Positions 1 through 7,241 of a stretch of 17,072 nt of DNA are shown here, one piece after another. Within the stretch, counting starts at the first letter, position 1. The number at the start of each line of letters is the position of its first letter. Under the pieces are notes generated by a model. It was not told where the DNA came from, ran no database searches, and saw nothing but the letters and a program-made list of their open reading frames with translations. The stretch comes from Bacillota bacterium (GTDB lineage: Bacteria > Bacillota > DSM-12270 > Thermacetogeniales > Thermacetogeniaceae), in the NCBI GenBank assembly GCA_030627585.1, contig DAOURU010000002.1:1-17072 (forward strand), given 5' to 3'. Made by a program: the position numbers and the translations under genes.

Positions 1-1132
1 CTGAAAGGGTGGTTTTTACGGTTCCGATCCGGCAGCCCAACCAGGAAAAAGAAAAATTTAAATTTTGAAGCACAGATGCAAGGCGGGGCCAATACTTATC
101 TAAAAGAAGTTTTGCTTCTTTCTGTTCCACAAGAGCCTGGACGCGAAGGTGCGGTTCCTGAAGTGTTAATTCTACTTGAATCCAGCCTAAATAAAGTGTT
201 TCCAAGGAAAGAATACACCGCCACTCTGGTGATTCCGGTGTTTCTTGGGGGGGAGGATAAATATAGATTTCACCTTTTGGAGAGGCGTCTTGATCTTGAT
301 CGAAAAACAGGAAAAGGGGGGTGTAAAAGAAAGATGCTTGCTTGTTAGAGATTTTCTGCGCCCAGGCATAAACCTGTCCGCCCAGTAAATATTCTTGCCT
401 GCCTTTTTCGAATTTCAGAGGAACACTCTGTGGCTCATTTTCAGAAGGCTTTTTAAGGTGCTGCAAAATCAAAAAGAGAAAGGCGCGGAGTTGATCCACT
501 GCTGTTTGCAGATGGGAAGCAATTAACATCCCCTGGGGATTTTTTTCAGTACTTTGAAGCGAAGAAAAAACTTTTGGGGCATTTGGATGTTTCAGGTGAT
601 TTTGGGTAATTGCTTTATCTAAAAAGGAGGCAAGAGATTGCAAGAGCAAAGGTTGAGGAGAAAGAGAGAGTCTTGCCAGGGTTGCTGCGATTAAAAGATT
701 AATGGGAGAAAAGCCTCCAAGTTTAATGAGAATTTGCCGGATCAGATGAAAATTTTCTTGGGTAAGGGGAAGTTCCGCGTTGCGTAAAACGGATAAAATC
801 GCGCCATTTTGTACATGCTCTGAAAACCCGAGTTGCTCTAAAATTGTTCCCGGCGCTTCCCTTGCTAAAGGATCTGGTATTTTTTCCAGAACGCGCCAGG
901 TTAGTTTGTCCCCTTCTTTTAACTCCTGTTTTACGAGAAAAAATTGACCTGGGGCAAGAGGTATTTCCGTCTTAACCTCCCAAAGAAATCCTCGAGCAGA
1001 GGCGATTACTGTTTTCCCTTTAACTTCTAAAATTTTTATTAAAAATGGGTCTTGTTTTAATTCCCCTGCCTCCCTGCATGCTTGAGGGAGGCGGCAAGGC
1101 TCAAGTAAGAATTTTAAATCTTCAGTTCCCAT
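1..1132 (-). CDS. FliK/YlqG-like protein with flagellar hook-length-control C-terminal domain (3' end beyond window)
   Basis: An uninterrupted reading frame of 377 codons starts at an ATG at 1132 and leaves the window without a stop, so the C-terminus is missing. The start has a clear Shine-Dalgarno AAGGAGAG (1138-1145), 5 nt upstream, and overlaps the 3' end of rnhB by 11 nt, implying translational coupling. The first ~290 residues are Leu/Gln/Pro-rich and poorly distinctive. From about residue 300 the pattern LSLETLYLGWIQVELTLQ, then LRVQALVEQKEAKLLL and a run of hydrophobic helix, resembles the FliK C-terminal (Flg_hook) domain, which mainly contains 'L.P..LG.v.v.l' followed by 'l.v...a....r..L...l..L...L'. 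In Bacillus subtilis the gene after rnhB is ylqG, followed by the FlhB-like ylqH, so synteny supports the call. The protein may be a FliK-like substrate-switch factor outside the flagellar operon; its function is not established. Confidence in the reading frame is high, in the family moderate. Confidence 0.75.
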   Translation of the reverse strand, partial: MGTEDLKFLLEPCRLPQACREAGELKQDPFLIKILEVKGKTVIASARGFLWEVKTEIPLAPGQFFLVKQELKEGDKLTWRVLEKIPDPLAREAPGTILEQLGFSEHVQNGAILSVLRNAELPLTQENFHLIRQILIKLGGFSPINLLIAATLARLSLSPQPLLLQSLASFLDKAITQNHLKHPNAPKVFSSLQSTEKNPQGMLIASHLQTAVDQLRAFLFLILQHLKKPSENEPQSVPLKFEKGRQEYLLGGQVYAWAQKISNKQASFFYTPLFLFFDQDQDASPKGEIYIYPPPQETPESPEWRCILSLETLYLGWIQVELTLQEPHLRVQALVEQKEAKLLLDKYWPRLASVLQNLNFSFSWLGCRIGTVKTTLS

Positions 1133-1787
1133 TGCAACTCTCCTTGACCCCTCGAAAAGTACGACGGTGAAGAAAACAGGGCCCGTATTTTTTCAGTGCT
1201 GCAAGATGGGCAGGGGTGGGATATCCTTTATTTTTTTCAAACCCGTACTTGGAGTAAATCCGGCTGTAGTAGTTCATAATTTCATCGCGCATTGTTTTTG
1301 CAAGAATAGAGGCCGCGGCAATCGCAGCACTTCGGGCATCGCCTTTAATGAGAGGAGTTTGAGGAATTGCTGAACCCGGCAGAGCCCAACCGTCTACCAG
1401 GATATGTTCGGGGGCAACTGGAAGGCGGTTTAAGGCAAGTTCCATTGCATAAAAGGTTGCCTGGTGAATATTATAACGTTCAATAAAGCCTACAGGAACA
1501 ACCCCAACGCTCCAGCCTTTAACATTGCGTTTAATTTCCTGCACCAGCCGGGTACGAAAGGCAGGAGTGAGGCGCTTGCTATCGTTCAAACCGGGAATGA
1601 GTAATTCCTTATCGATAACCACTGCCGCCGCGACAAGGGGGCCCGCGAGGGGGCCCCTTCCTGCTTCGTCAATCCCGGCAATTAAACTTATTCCGTTTTT
1701 CCACAGAAGCCGCTCACAAGAATGTAGTCGGAGCAACCGCGCCCCTTCTTGTTCATCATCTAAAATTATTTCTTTTTTCCTTCTCAT
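1122..1787 (-). CDS. rnhB: Ribonuclease HII
   Basis: Cleaves the RNA strand of RNA/DNA hybrids and starts removal of misincorporated ribonucleotides from DNA; cytoplasmic and metal dependent. The 221-residue protein has the type 2 RNase H signature GIDEAGRGPLAGP around residues 38-50, giving the catalytic acidic pair D40 and E41. Further acidic positions are D132 in LVDGW and D150 in IKGDARSAAIAAASILAK, and the late motif KGYPTPAHLAAL is also typical. The length is normal for the family, though shorter at the N-terminus than the B. subtilis enzyme. The start is an ATG with only a weak purine-rich site upstream. It lies 88 nt after rbgA and its last codons overlap the FliK-like gene. The order rbgA-rnhB is the standard Firmicutes arrangement. 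Confidence 0.96.
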   Translation of the reverse strand: MRRKKEIILDDEQEGARLLRLHSCERLLWKNGISLIAGIDEAGRGPLAGPLVAAAVVIDKELLIPGLNDSKRLTPAFRTRLVQEIKRNVKGWSVGVVPVGFIERYNIHQATFYAMELALNRLPVAPEHILVDGWALPGSAIPQTPLIKGDARSAAIAAASILAKTMRDEIMNYYSRIYSKYGFEKNKGYPTPAHLAALKKYGPCFLHRRTFRGVKESCNGN

Positions 1788-1875
1788 CTTTGCTCTTCAT
1801 CCGTTTTGTTAAATTTTTATTTCTAGCCCACTTTCCAGGAATCCTGCTCCCTAAACAAAAGTACCCCTGCATACC
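1788..1875. other. rbgA-rnhB intergenic spacer with short palindrome
   Basis: An 88-bp A/T-rich spacer. It holds an 11-bp perfect inverted repeat, CAGGA-T-TCCTG (1836-1846). No convincing promoter or terminator was seen: an AGGATT element is followed by GAAAT rather than the GAAT needed for a SigH-type site. The five genes on either side may therefore be one transcript. Confidence 0.4.
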
Positions 1876-2733
1876 TTATGTTGTTAAAGAGCATTTTTCA
1901 TTGGGGAGTTCTAAAGTAAAGGAACCGAACTTGCCGTTTTGAAATGAGTCAAGCAAGAAATTAGCTGCCCGGTGAAGGTCAAACAGGCCGTTAGGCAGGA
2001 GGAATTTTTTCTTTTGGGCAAGAATTTCTAGCGAAAGAGCATCTGGAGGTATTCCGAAATACCCGGAAAAACTTCCCGGGTAGCGTGCTTCTAAAAATTT
2101 AATTAATTTTTCCCCTACATTCTCCGAATTATATTTTCTTTTATCAAGCGCTCCGATTGCAGCCAGTTTAAAAACCGCCTCTTCATGCTTAAGTTGCGGC
2201 GGCAGGACACCAGGTGTATCTAATATCAAGAGGCTTCCTTGCAGGTGAATCCACTGAGGGCCTTTTGTAATCCCAGGACGATTGCCTGTCGCCGCGGAAC
2301 GTCTTCCCACTATTTTGTTGAGAAAAGTGGACTTGCCTACATTCGGAATTCCAAGCACTGCAGTTCGTAACTCCCTGGCACGGCGCCCTTTTTTTTGCAA
2401 TGTTTGACTTAACTCCTCAGCATAATGGTTTAAATCTTCCCAAACATTTCGAAACCCGTCGCCTCTGCGAGAATCTACAGCTAAGGATGCTTTTCCCTCT
2501 TGTTTAAAATGAAAGAGCCATTGCTTTGTAGCTGCGGGATCGGCCAAATCGGCCTTGTTGAGAACAATTAATTGACGTTTTCCGGCAATCAGCCGTTCAA
2601 CTACGGAGCTTCGGGTACTGAGAGGGCAACGAGCGTCAACTAATTCAAAAACAAGATCTATGACTTTAAGATTGTTAATCAGTAAACTTAGGCGCTTTTT
2701 ACTCATTTCGGTAGCGATTCCGGAATGCTTCAT
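1876..2733 (-). CDS. rbgA: Ribosome biogenesis GTPase RbgA/YlqF, atypical N-terminus
   Basis: A circularly permuted GTPase that acts in late 50S subunit assembly. The permuted order is visible: G4 NKAD at residues 59-62, then G1 GIPNVGKST at 128-136, G2 region GITKG around 154-158 and G3 DTPG at 172-175. A C-terminal segment (LPNGLFDLHRAANFLLDS followed by NGKFGSFTLELP) matches the family's C-terminal domain. The ELVDAR stretch at residues 30-35 is also canonical. The length of 285 is normal. The oddity is the extreme N-terminus: where B. subtilis RbgA reads W-F-P-G-H-M, with His9 needed for GTP hydrolysis, this protein reads G-I-A-T-E-M, putting Glu at position 9. The ATG overlaps the lepB stop as ATGA, so translation is coupled. 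A second ATG at codon 10 is possible but has no better ribosome binding site. Confidence 0.92.
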   Translation of the reverse strand: MKHSGIATEMSKKRLSLLINNLKVIDLVFELVDARCPLSTRSSVVERLIAGKRQLIVLNKADLADPAATKQWLFHFKQEGKASLAVDSRRGDGFRNVWEDLNHYAEELSQTLQKKGRRARELRTAVLGIPNVGKSTFLNKIVGRRSAATGNRPGITKGPQWIHLQGSLLILDTPGVLPPQLKHEEAVFKLAAIGALDKRKYNSENVGEKLIKFLEARYPGSFSGYFGIPPDALSLEILAQKKKFLLPNGLFDLHRAANFLLDSFQNGKFGSFTLELPNEKCSLTT

Positions 2734-3248
2734 TTAATCAGTTCCATGTGGTGAGGAGGCCAATAGACAAAAAAGGCCTTCCCAATAAGATACTTTTGAT
2801 TTAAAGGCCCCCAGAACCGACTGTCCTCACTATTGTTCCGGTTATCACCCATCACGAACAGGTGGCCGCGGGGAACCTTGATCGGCCCGTAATCCGGAAC
2901 CAGTTCGTGAGGCAGATAAGGTTCTTCCAGCCTTCTTCCATTAATGTATACGTAACCCTGGCGAACTTCGATAGTTTCTTGTTCTAAGGCGACGACTCTC
3001 TTGACAAAATCCCTTTGGGGATCAAGAGGAAATTTAAATACAATAACATCCCCGCGTTCCGGCGGGTGCAGTCGGTATGATAACTTATTCACTATAATCC
3101 GATCGCCGGGATATAATGTTGGTTGCATTGAGGGAGAAGGAATATAAAATGGCTCAAACAGCCAGAGACGAATCACGGCAGCCAAAACTACCGCAAGGAT
3201 TACTGATTCGAGAATTTCCCTCCAAAACGGTTTTTTTTCCTGAGCCAA
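2730..3248 (-). CDS. lepB: Signal peptidase I (type I leader peptidase)
   Basis: Membrane-anchored serine protease that removes signal peptides from exported proteins on the outer face of the cytoplasmic membrane. The 172-residue protein has one N-terminal transmembrane segment (about residues 11-30), then the catalytic serine box IPSPSMQPTL with S40, the DRIIVNK box, the catalytic lysine K83 in DFVKRVVA, and the late box GDNRNNSEDSR at 134-144. This size and single anchor are typical of Gram-positive (P-type) enzymes. The start is a TTG preceded by TAGGG at about 6 nt. It begins 8 nt after rplS and ends in a 4-nt overlap with rbgA. The order rplS-lepB-rbgA-rnhB is common in Clostridia. Confidence 0.96.
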   Translation of the reverse strand: MAQEKKPFWREILESVILAVVLAAVIRLWLFEPFYIPSPSMQPTLYPGDRIIVNKLSYRLHPPERGDVIVFKFPLDPQRDFVKRVVALEQETIEVRQGYVYINGRRLEEPYLPHELVPDYGPIKVPRGHLFVMGDNRNNSEDSRFWGPLNQKYLIGKAFFVYWPPHHMELIK

Positions 3249-3256
3249 ATTTTTCC

Positions 3257-3598
3257 CTACTTCCGTTCGCGAATTCGAGCAGCTTTACCCACTCTTCCCC
3301 GGAGGTAATAAAGCCGGGCGCGCCGGACACGGCCCCTGCGAAGCATTTCGATCTTTTCCAGACGCGGTGAATGCAACGGGAAGGTTCTTTCGACCCCCAC
3401 CCCGTAAGAAATACGCCGTACAGTAAAGGTTTCATTGAGACCGCTTCCCCGCCTCCTAATCACTGTTCCCTCAAAAGTTTGCGTTCTTTCTCGATTGCCT
3501 TCAACAACCTTTACATGCACTCTTACCGTGTCGCCAGGACGAAAGGGAGGAATCTCCTTTTTCAAGTAATCTTGCGCAACTATTTTCATTAAGTCCAC
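3257..3598 (-). CDS. rplS: 50S ribosomal protein L19
   Basis: Large-subunit protein at the 30S-50S interface. The 113-residue product has the L19 features [20 protein letters not shown] near residue 19, [38 protein letters not shown], and a basic C-terminus with [20 protein letters not shown]. The chosen start is GTG at 3598, giving M-D-L-M like other L19 proteins. A strong AAGGAGG lies 11 nt upstream, which is a little far; the ATG three codons in would be 20 nt away and is less likely. Its own promoter at 3659-3687 suggests it can be transcribed independently of ffh-trmD. Confidence 0.97.
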   Translation of the reverse strand: MDLMKIVAQDYLKKEIPPFRPGDTVRVHVKVVEGNRERTQTFEGTVIRRRGSGLNETFTVRRISYGVGVERTFPLHSPRLEKIEMLRRGRVRRARLYYLRGRVGKAARIRERK

Positions 3599-3658
3599 GG
3601 GAATCTATACCTCCTTGGTGCTCTGTATTTTAAGGGTTAATTGCCGACACTGCCGTTA
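3599..3658 (-). promoter_or_regulatory. rplS 5' leader with Shine-Dalgarno
   Basis: About 50 nt of untranslated leader is expected between the rplS promoter and its GTG. It carries AAGGAGG just upstream of the gene. An L19 leader RNA that autoregulates rplS is known in low-GC Gram-positives. This leader is in the right place, but no clear conserved fold could be recognised by eye, so a regulatory role is only a possibility. Confidence 0.3.
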
Positions 3659-3687
3659 ATTATAGCACAGGAACTGGGAAATCACAA
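3659..3687 (-). promoter_or_regulatory. SigA-type promoter of rplS-lepB-rbgA-rnhB
   Basis: On the minus strand the -35 element TTGTGA (3682-3687) is separated by exactly 17 nt from a perfect -10 TATAAT (3659-3664), preceded by TGC, an extended -10 signal. It sits within the 94-bp gap between trmD and rplS, and start of transcription is expected near 3652. Confidence 0.8.
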
Positions 3688-3692
3688 CAGTT

Positions 3693-4445
3693 TCAAGATT
3701 CTCTGTCTATTTCTTGGGAATGAAAAATTTCATCAACAGCTTTTCGGTCTTCGTCATTCCATTTGACATTCTGAAGTAAATCCGGACGGCATAAAAACGT
3801 GCGTTTTACAGCCTGCGCACGCCGCCAGCGGGATATTGCCTGGTGGTTTCCGCTTAATAAGATCTCTGGAACTTCCCATTGCTGATAGACGCGGGGCCGT
3901 GTATACTGAGGGTATTCCAGTAAACCGAAACTAAAAGACTCTTCTTGAAGGGACCCCTCTTCACCGACAACCCCGGGAAGGAGACGAACAACACAGTCGA
4001 CGATCGCTATTGCTGCAATCTCTCCTCCTGTCAAAATAAAGTCTCCGATCGAAATTTCATCGGTAGCCAGATGTCTGACCCTTTCATCAATCCCTTCATA
4101 ATGCCCGCAAATGAAAACTAATTCCGGTTCCTTCGCAAAATCTTGGGCTTTTGTTTGTGTAAATGTCTCGCCTCTCGGGGTAAGGAGGATTGTACGGGAA
4201 AAAGGGCTGGTTTTTACCTTATCCAGACACCGAAAAAAGGGTTCCGGCTTCATAACCATACCCGCGCCGCCGCCGTAAGGATAATCATCCACCTTGCGGT
4301 GTTTATCTTCCGAGAATTCCCGTAGATCAATAATTTCAATTTGGAAGAAGCCGCGCTCTTGGGCGCGTTTGAGAATACTGCTTTGAAAGGGCCCCAAAAA
4401 CATTTCCGGAAAAATTGTCAAGATCTTAATAATCAAGAAACTCAC
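3693..4445 (-). CDS. trmD: tRNA (guanine-37-N1)-methyltransferase TrmD
   Basis: Methylates G37 next to the anticodon of tRNAs reading CNN codons, using S-adenosylmethionine, and so prevents +1 frameshifting. The 250-residue protein shows the SPOUT trefoil-knot signatures: KILTIFPEMF at the N-terminus, DDYPYGGGAGMVMKPEP at 53-69, LLTPRGETFTQ, FICGHYEGIDERV at 111-123, and SIGDFILTGGE followed by IVDCVVRLLPG, where D150 is the conserved catalytic aspartate region. The length is normal for the family. It overlaps rimM by 4 nt (GTGA). The GTG start at 4445 has GGAG only 1 nt away; a TTG at 4436 would have an 8-10 nt spacing and give M-I-I-K-I-L-T, closer to homologues, so the true start may be 3 codons downstream. 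Confidence 0.96.
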   Translation of the reverse strand: MSFLIIKILTIFPEMFLGPFQSSILKRAQERGFFQIEIIDLREFSEDKHRKVDDYPYGGGAGMVMKPEPFFRCLDKVKTSPFSRTILLTPRGETFTQTKAQDFAKEPELVFICGHYEGIDERVRHLATDEISIGDFILTGGEIAAIAIVDCVVRLLPGVVGEEGSLQEESFSFGLLEYPQYTRPRVYQQWEVPEILLSGNHQAISRWRRAQAVKRTFLCRPDLLQNVKWNDEDRKAVDEIFHSQEIDRES

Positions 4446-4957
4446 TCTCCGAGCAGACCGGGCAAAGGTCGGATAAGGATAAGCCCTTTTTCTAAATCAA
4501 TTTTTTTGACAATCTCTTTAATGGCAGGTATCAAATAATCTGTTTTTTGCGCGTCGCTTTTTACAATGTAGACATCGTTGCTTCCGGTAGTCAGAATTTC
4601 CTTAACTTTCCCCACAAATTTACCCTCTTCGGTATATACATCGATCCCCACCAACTGGAAATGGTAATAATGGCCTTCCGGCAAGGGCCAGACTTCTTCA
4701 AGGGGCACTTGAATCAAAGCACCCCGGAATTTTTTTGCCTCTTCCGGGGTATCAACGGTTGAGAGTTTCAGGATGACGCGATTTCTTTGCAGGAAAGCCC
4801 CCTCCACCTCTTTTTCAAGAAAAAGACCTGAAAGGCGAAGAAAGATCCGCTTTGTTTCAAGAAAACGCTCGGGAAAATCAGTATAGGGGATAACTTTGAC
4901 TTCGCCCCGGGATCCAAATGGAGCAGTAATTTGTCCAACCGTAATAAATTTCTCCAT
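4442..4957 (-). CDS. rimM: 16S rRNA processing / 30S maturation factor RimM
   Basis: Assists maturation of the 30S head by binding ribosomal protein S19. The 171-residue protein has the N-terminal RimM domain (VGQITAPFGSRGEVKV at residues 7-22 and YTDFPERF) and a C-terminal PRC-barrel (PEGHYYHFQLVGIDVY, TGSNDVYIV, YLIPAIKEIVKKID). The ATG start is preceded by GGAG at 7 nt. It follows khpA by 34 nt and its stop overlaps trmD, the standard khpA-rimM-trmD arrangement. Confidence 0.96.
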   Translation of the reverse strand: MEKFITVGQITAPFGSRGEVKVIPYTDFPERFLETKRIFLRLSGLFLEKEVEGAFLQRNRVILKLSTVDTPEEAKKFRGALIQVPLEEVWPLPEGHYYHFQLVGIDVYTEEGKFVGKVKEILTTGSNDVYIVKSDAQKTDYLIPAIKEIVKKIDLEKGLILIRPLPGLLGE

Positions 4958-4991
4958 TTCGCCGCTCCGGAAACCTTTAGAATTAGATTGT

Positions 4992-5222
4992 TTACGAAGT
5001 AATTTCGACGCTCACTTTTCTCCCAACTTTTGCACCCGCTGCTTTTGCCAGGGTACGAATTGCCCTGGCAATTTTTCCTTGCTTTCCGATAACTTTTCCC
5101 ATATCTGCATTCGCAACTTTTAATACAATAAAGATTGTTTTTTCGTCTTCGGTTTGATCTACCTGAACGGCGGCAGAGTTATCTACAAGAGATTTCGCAA
5201 GAAGTTCAATTAATTCTCGCAT
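4992..5222 (-). CDS. khpA: KH-domain RNA-binding protein KhpA (YlqC family)
   Basis: Small RNA-binding protein that in Gram-positives pairs with KhpB/Jag as an RNA chaperone influencing cell division and envelope growth. The 76-residue protein is one type II KH domain with the GxxG loop in GKVIGKQGKIARAIRTL (residues 42-58). Its start MRELIELLAKSLVDN is family-like. The ATG at 5222 has a G-rich Shine-Dalgarno about 7 nt away. It lies between rpsP (24 nt upstream) and rimM, the usual position of ylqC. Confidence 0.94.
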   Translation of the reverse strand: MRELIELLAKSLVDNSAAVQVDQTEDEKTIFIVLKVANADMGKVIGKQGKIARAIRTLAKAAGAKVGRKVSVEITS

Positions 5223-5246
5223 TCCTCATCCCCCCATTTGGAGCCT

Positions 5247-5525
5247 TCAGCCTTCTGTTGCAGCATACTTGCTGGAGCGTTTCTGCCAGACCCCGGTTTT
5301 TTTGAAAAGCGCTCTCACGGTCTCAGAGGGTTGTGCCCCCCGGCTTAACCAGAGAAGCGCTTTTTCTTCGTCAATTTTGATGACCTCAGGATTGGAAGTC
5401 GGCTGGTAGTAACCGATTTCCTCAATAAAGCGCCCGTCTCTGGGGGACCGGGAGTCTGCAACAACGATCCGGTAGGCAGGACTCTTTTTGGCTCCCACCC
5501 TTTTTAATCTAATCCGTGTTGCCAT
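5247..5525 (-). CDS. rpsP: 30S ribosomal protein S16
   Basis: Small-subunit protein needed for 30S assembly. The 92-residue product begins [20 protein letters not shown] and continues [20 protein letters not shown], both diagnostic for S16; the length is typical. An ideal AAAGGAGG precedes the ATG. It starts 12 nt after ffh, so it belongs to the ylxM-ffh transcript. Confidence 0.98.
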   Translation of the reverse strand: MATRIRLKRVGAKKSPAYRIVVADSRSPRDGRFIEEIGYYQPTSNPEVIKIDEEKALLWLSRGAQPSETVRALFKKTGVWQKRSSKYAATEG

Positions 5526-5537
5526 TTGAAACCTCCT

Positions 5538-6902
5538 TTAAAACAACGGAAATTTAAAAGACTTTAATTTACGGGTACCTTTCCCCGCACCTAATTCACT
5601 GAATTGTTTGATAAGTTTGCGCGTCTGTTCAAATTGTTTCAGCAAGCGGTTGACCTCCTGGACCGTGGTTCCGCTCCCCCGCGCAATCCGCTTTCTCCGG
5701 CTCCCATTTATTATTGAAGGGTTTCTTCTTTCTTCCGGAGTCATAGAGTTAATAATCGCTTCAATATAAACCAGTTCCTTTTCATCGAGCTCCTCCTGTA
5801 TTTTGCGGAACTGCTTCGCTCCACTCAAACCCGGAATTAAACTCAAAACCTGCTCCAGCGGTCCCATCGAACGTACCTGGTGAATCTGGGCCAAAAAATC
5901 TTCGAGTGTAAACTCTTGTTTGCGAAGTTTTCTTTCAAGCTCTTTTGCTTTCTCTTGATCAAAAGTCGCTTGGGCTTTTTCGATTAGGCTGAGAACATCA
6001 CCCATCCCGAGAATTCTTGCTGCCATGCGATCCGGATAAAAAGGCTCCAGGGCTTCTAATTTTTCGCCTACTCCGATAAACTTGATCGGGCATCCTGTCA
6101 CCGTTTTAACCGAAAGTGCCGCACCCCCGCGGGCATCCCCATCGAGTTTCGTTAAGATAACTCCTGTTAAATTCAGCTCTTCGTGAAAACTCTTTGCGAT
6201 ATTTACAGCATCCTGGCCTGTCATTGCATCGACAACCAGAAAAATCTCCTGGGGTTCCAGCGCTTCTCTCAGATCCGCGAGTTCCTTCATTAGATCTTCG
6301 TCGACATGCAGTCTTCCTGCAGTATCGACAATGATTAAATCGCATCCCTGCCTCCTGGCGAAATCCAGGGAGGCCTGCGCAATCTCGACCGGAGCCGGAT
6401 GATCTCCAGGGGTAAAAAAGGGAACGTTAATTTGCTTTGCCAGGACCTCGACCTGTTTCCCTGCCGCCGGACGGTAAATGTCCGCTCCAACCAGCAAAGG
6501 CCGCCTTCCCTGTCTCCGGAAGAAAAGTGCGAGCTTCCCGCCTGTGGTGGTTTTTCCGCTCCCGTGAAGTCCCACCAGCATAAAGATTGTAGGGCCCGCG
6601 GGATTAAACTTAACTTTACTGAGACCTTCTCCCATCAATGCAGCAAGTTCTTCGTTCACGATTTTGATCATTTGTTGGGCAGGAGTGAGACTTTCTAAAA
6701 CTTCTACGCCCATACTTCGTTCCCTGACACGCTGGATAAACTGTTTTACTACAGGTAAACTTACATCTGCTTCCAAAAGGGCCAGCCGTACCTCGCGAAG
6801 TGCGTCTTTAATGTCATTTTCAGTTAACTTTCCTTTTCCTTTTAGTTTCTTGAAGGTATGCTGCAGCTTTTCTGCCAGTCCTTGAAAAAGCAAAACCCTC
6901 AC
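5538..6902 (-). CDS. ffh: Signal recognition particle protein Ffh (SRP54)
   Basis: GTPase subunit of the signal recognition particle. It binds signal sequences of nascent membrane and secreted proteins through its M domain and docks with FtsY. The 454-residue protein has the N-terminal helical bundle (residues 1-90), the G domain with P-loop GLHGSGKTT (111-119), DIYRPAA (141-147), DTAGR (193-197) and TKLD (251-254), then the Met-containing M domain from about 300, ending with [20 protein letters not shown], which binds SRP RNA. The P-loop has His where most Ffh proteins have Gln. The chosen GTG start overlaps the ylxM stop as GTGA, with GGAG 7 nt upstream. A TTG three codons on would give [11 protein letters not shown] and is also plausible. 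Confidence 0.97.
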   Translation of the reverse strand: MRVLLFQGLAEKLQHTFKKLKGKGKLTENDIKDALREVRLALLEADVSLPVVKQFIQRVRERSMGVEVLESLTPAQQMIKIVNEELAALMGEGLSKVKFNPAGPTIFMLVGLHGSGKTTTGGKLALFFRRQGRRPLLVGADIYRPAAGKQVEVLAKQINVPFFTPGDHPAPVEIAQASLDFARRQGCDLIIVDTAGRLHVDEDLMKELADLREALEPQEIFLVVDAMTGQDAVNIAKSFHEELNLTGVILTKLDGDARGGAALSVKTVTGCPIKFIGVGEKLEALEPFYPDRMAARILGMGDVLSLIEKAQATFDQEKAKELERKLRKQEFTLEDFLAQIHQVRSMGPLEQVLSLIPGLSGAKQFRKIQEELDEKELVYIEAIINSMTPEERRNPSIINGSRRKRIARGSGTTVQEVNRLLKQFEQTRKLIKQFSELGAGKGTRKLKSFKFPLF

Positions 6903-7168
6903 CCCCTTTCTCCGGCAACCGCAGCATCACGCCCCTTTAGGTATCCCGCAAGCAACCCAAGTTTTGCTTCGTATGCCTCTAAAGACCTTTCGGCGCGTTT
7001 TAAAATGTCATGCACTGCTTGCCTGCTTATTTTAAATTCAGCCGCTATTTCTCCTAAAGATAAATCGTATTCATAATAAAGCCGTATTACTTCGTGTTGT
7101 TTCGGGGTCAACAGAGAACCGTAAAAATCATATAAAAGCGTGATGCGGCCCAATTTGCTTAAAGTCAT
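6899..7168 (-). CDS. ylxM: YlxM/p13 family HTH protein upstream of ffh
   Basis: The 89-residue protein has a sigma-70 region 4-like helix-turn-helix: [27 protein letters not shown], then [19 protein letters not shown] as recognition region. YlxM proteins are almost always encoded directly before ffh. They have been linked to modulation of SRP in streptococci; the exact role is not settled. The protein is somewhat shorter than many homologues (about 105-115 residues) but complete through the helix-turn-helix. Its ATG has AGGGTGA upstream. It begins the downstream operon, right after the promoter and palindrome at 7182-7235, and its stop overlaps ffh. Whether it regulates its own promoter is unknown. 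Confidence 0.93.
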   Translation of the reverse strand: MTLSKLGRITLLYDFYGSLLTPKQHEVIRLYYEYDLSLGEIAAEFKISRQAVHDILKRAERSLEAYEAKLGLLAGYLKGRDAAVAGERG

Positions 7169-7181
7169 TTTTTCACCCTGC

Positions 7182-7205
7182 CTGTCAAGGTATTAACCTT
7201 AACAG
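7182..7205. promoter_or_regulatory. 24-bp palindrome at the ylxM start site (operator candidate)
   Basis: Two 10-nt arms, CTGTCAAGGT and ACCTTAACAG, flank the 4-nt centre ATTA and match at 9 of 10 positions. The palindrome begins 1 nt downstream of the -10 box and spans the expected transcription start, about -5 to +18. That is the classical place for a dimeric repressor to block initiation. As RNA it would be only partly included, so a DNA operator is favoured over a riboregulator. The binding protein is unknown. Confidence 0.55.
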
Positions 7206-7206
7206 C

Positions 7207-7235
7207 ATTTTAGCCCACAGATAAACTCTTGTCAA
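7207..7235 (-). promoter_or_regulatory. Strong SigA-type promoter of ylxM-ffh-rpsP-khpA-rimM-trmD
   Basis: On the minus strand a perfect -35 TTGACA (7230-7235) is followed by a 17-nt spacer and TAAAAT (7207-7212), one mismatch from consensus. It starts 6 nt after the mtaD stop codon and precedes the ylxM ATG by about 40 nt. It therefore separates the metabolic cassette from the SRP/ribosome operon. Confidence 0.85.
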
Positions 7236-7241
7236 ATATAT

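Noticed and set aside
1640..1660. G/C-rich palindrome GGGGGCCCC near 1650, possible hairpin.
   Set aside because: It encodes the invariant G-R-G-P-L-A-G-P active-site stretch of RNase HII, which explains the sequence.
2730..2760. The end of lepB reads W-P-P-H-H-M, resembling the missing WFPGHM of RbgA, raising the idea of a frameshift in the rbgA start.
   Set aside because: The segment corresponds to the normal signal peptidase I ending (W-P-L-N-R-I-G type), the lepB stop is in the right place, and the ATGA overlap is a standard coupling, so the similarity is coincidence.
7183..7188. A second TTGACA on the minus strand close to ylxM.
   Set aside because: It lies inside the palindrome, 15 nt before the ylxM start, with no room for a -10 element upstream of the gene.
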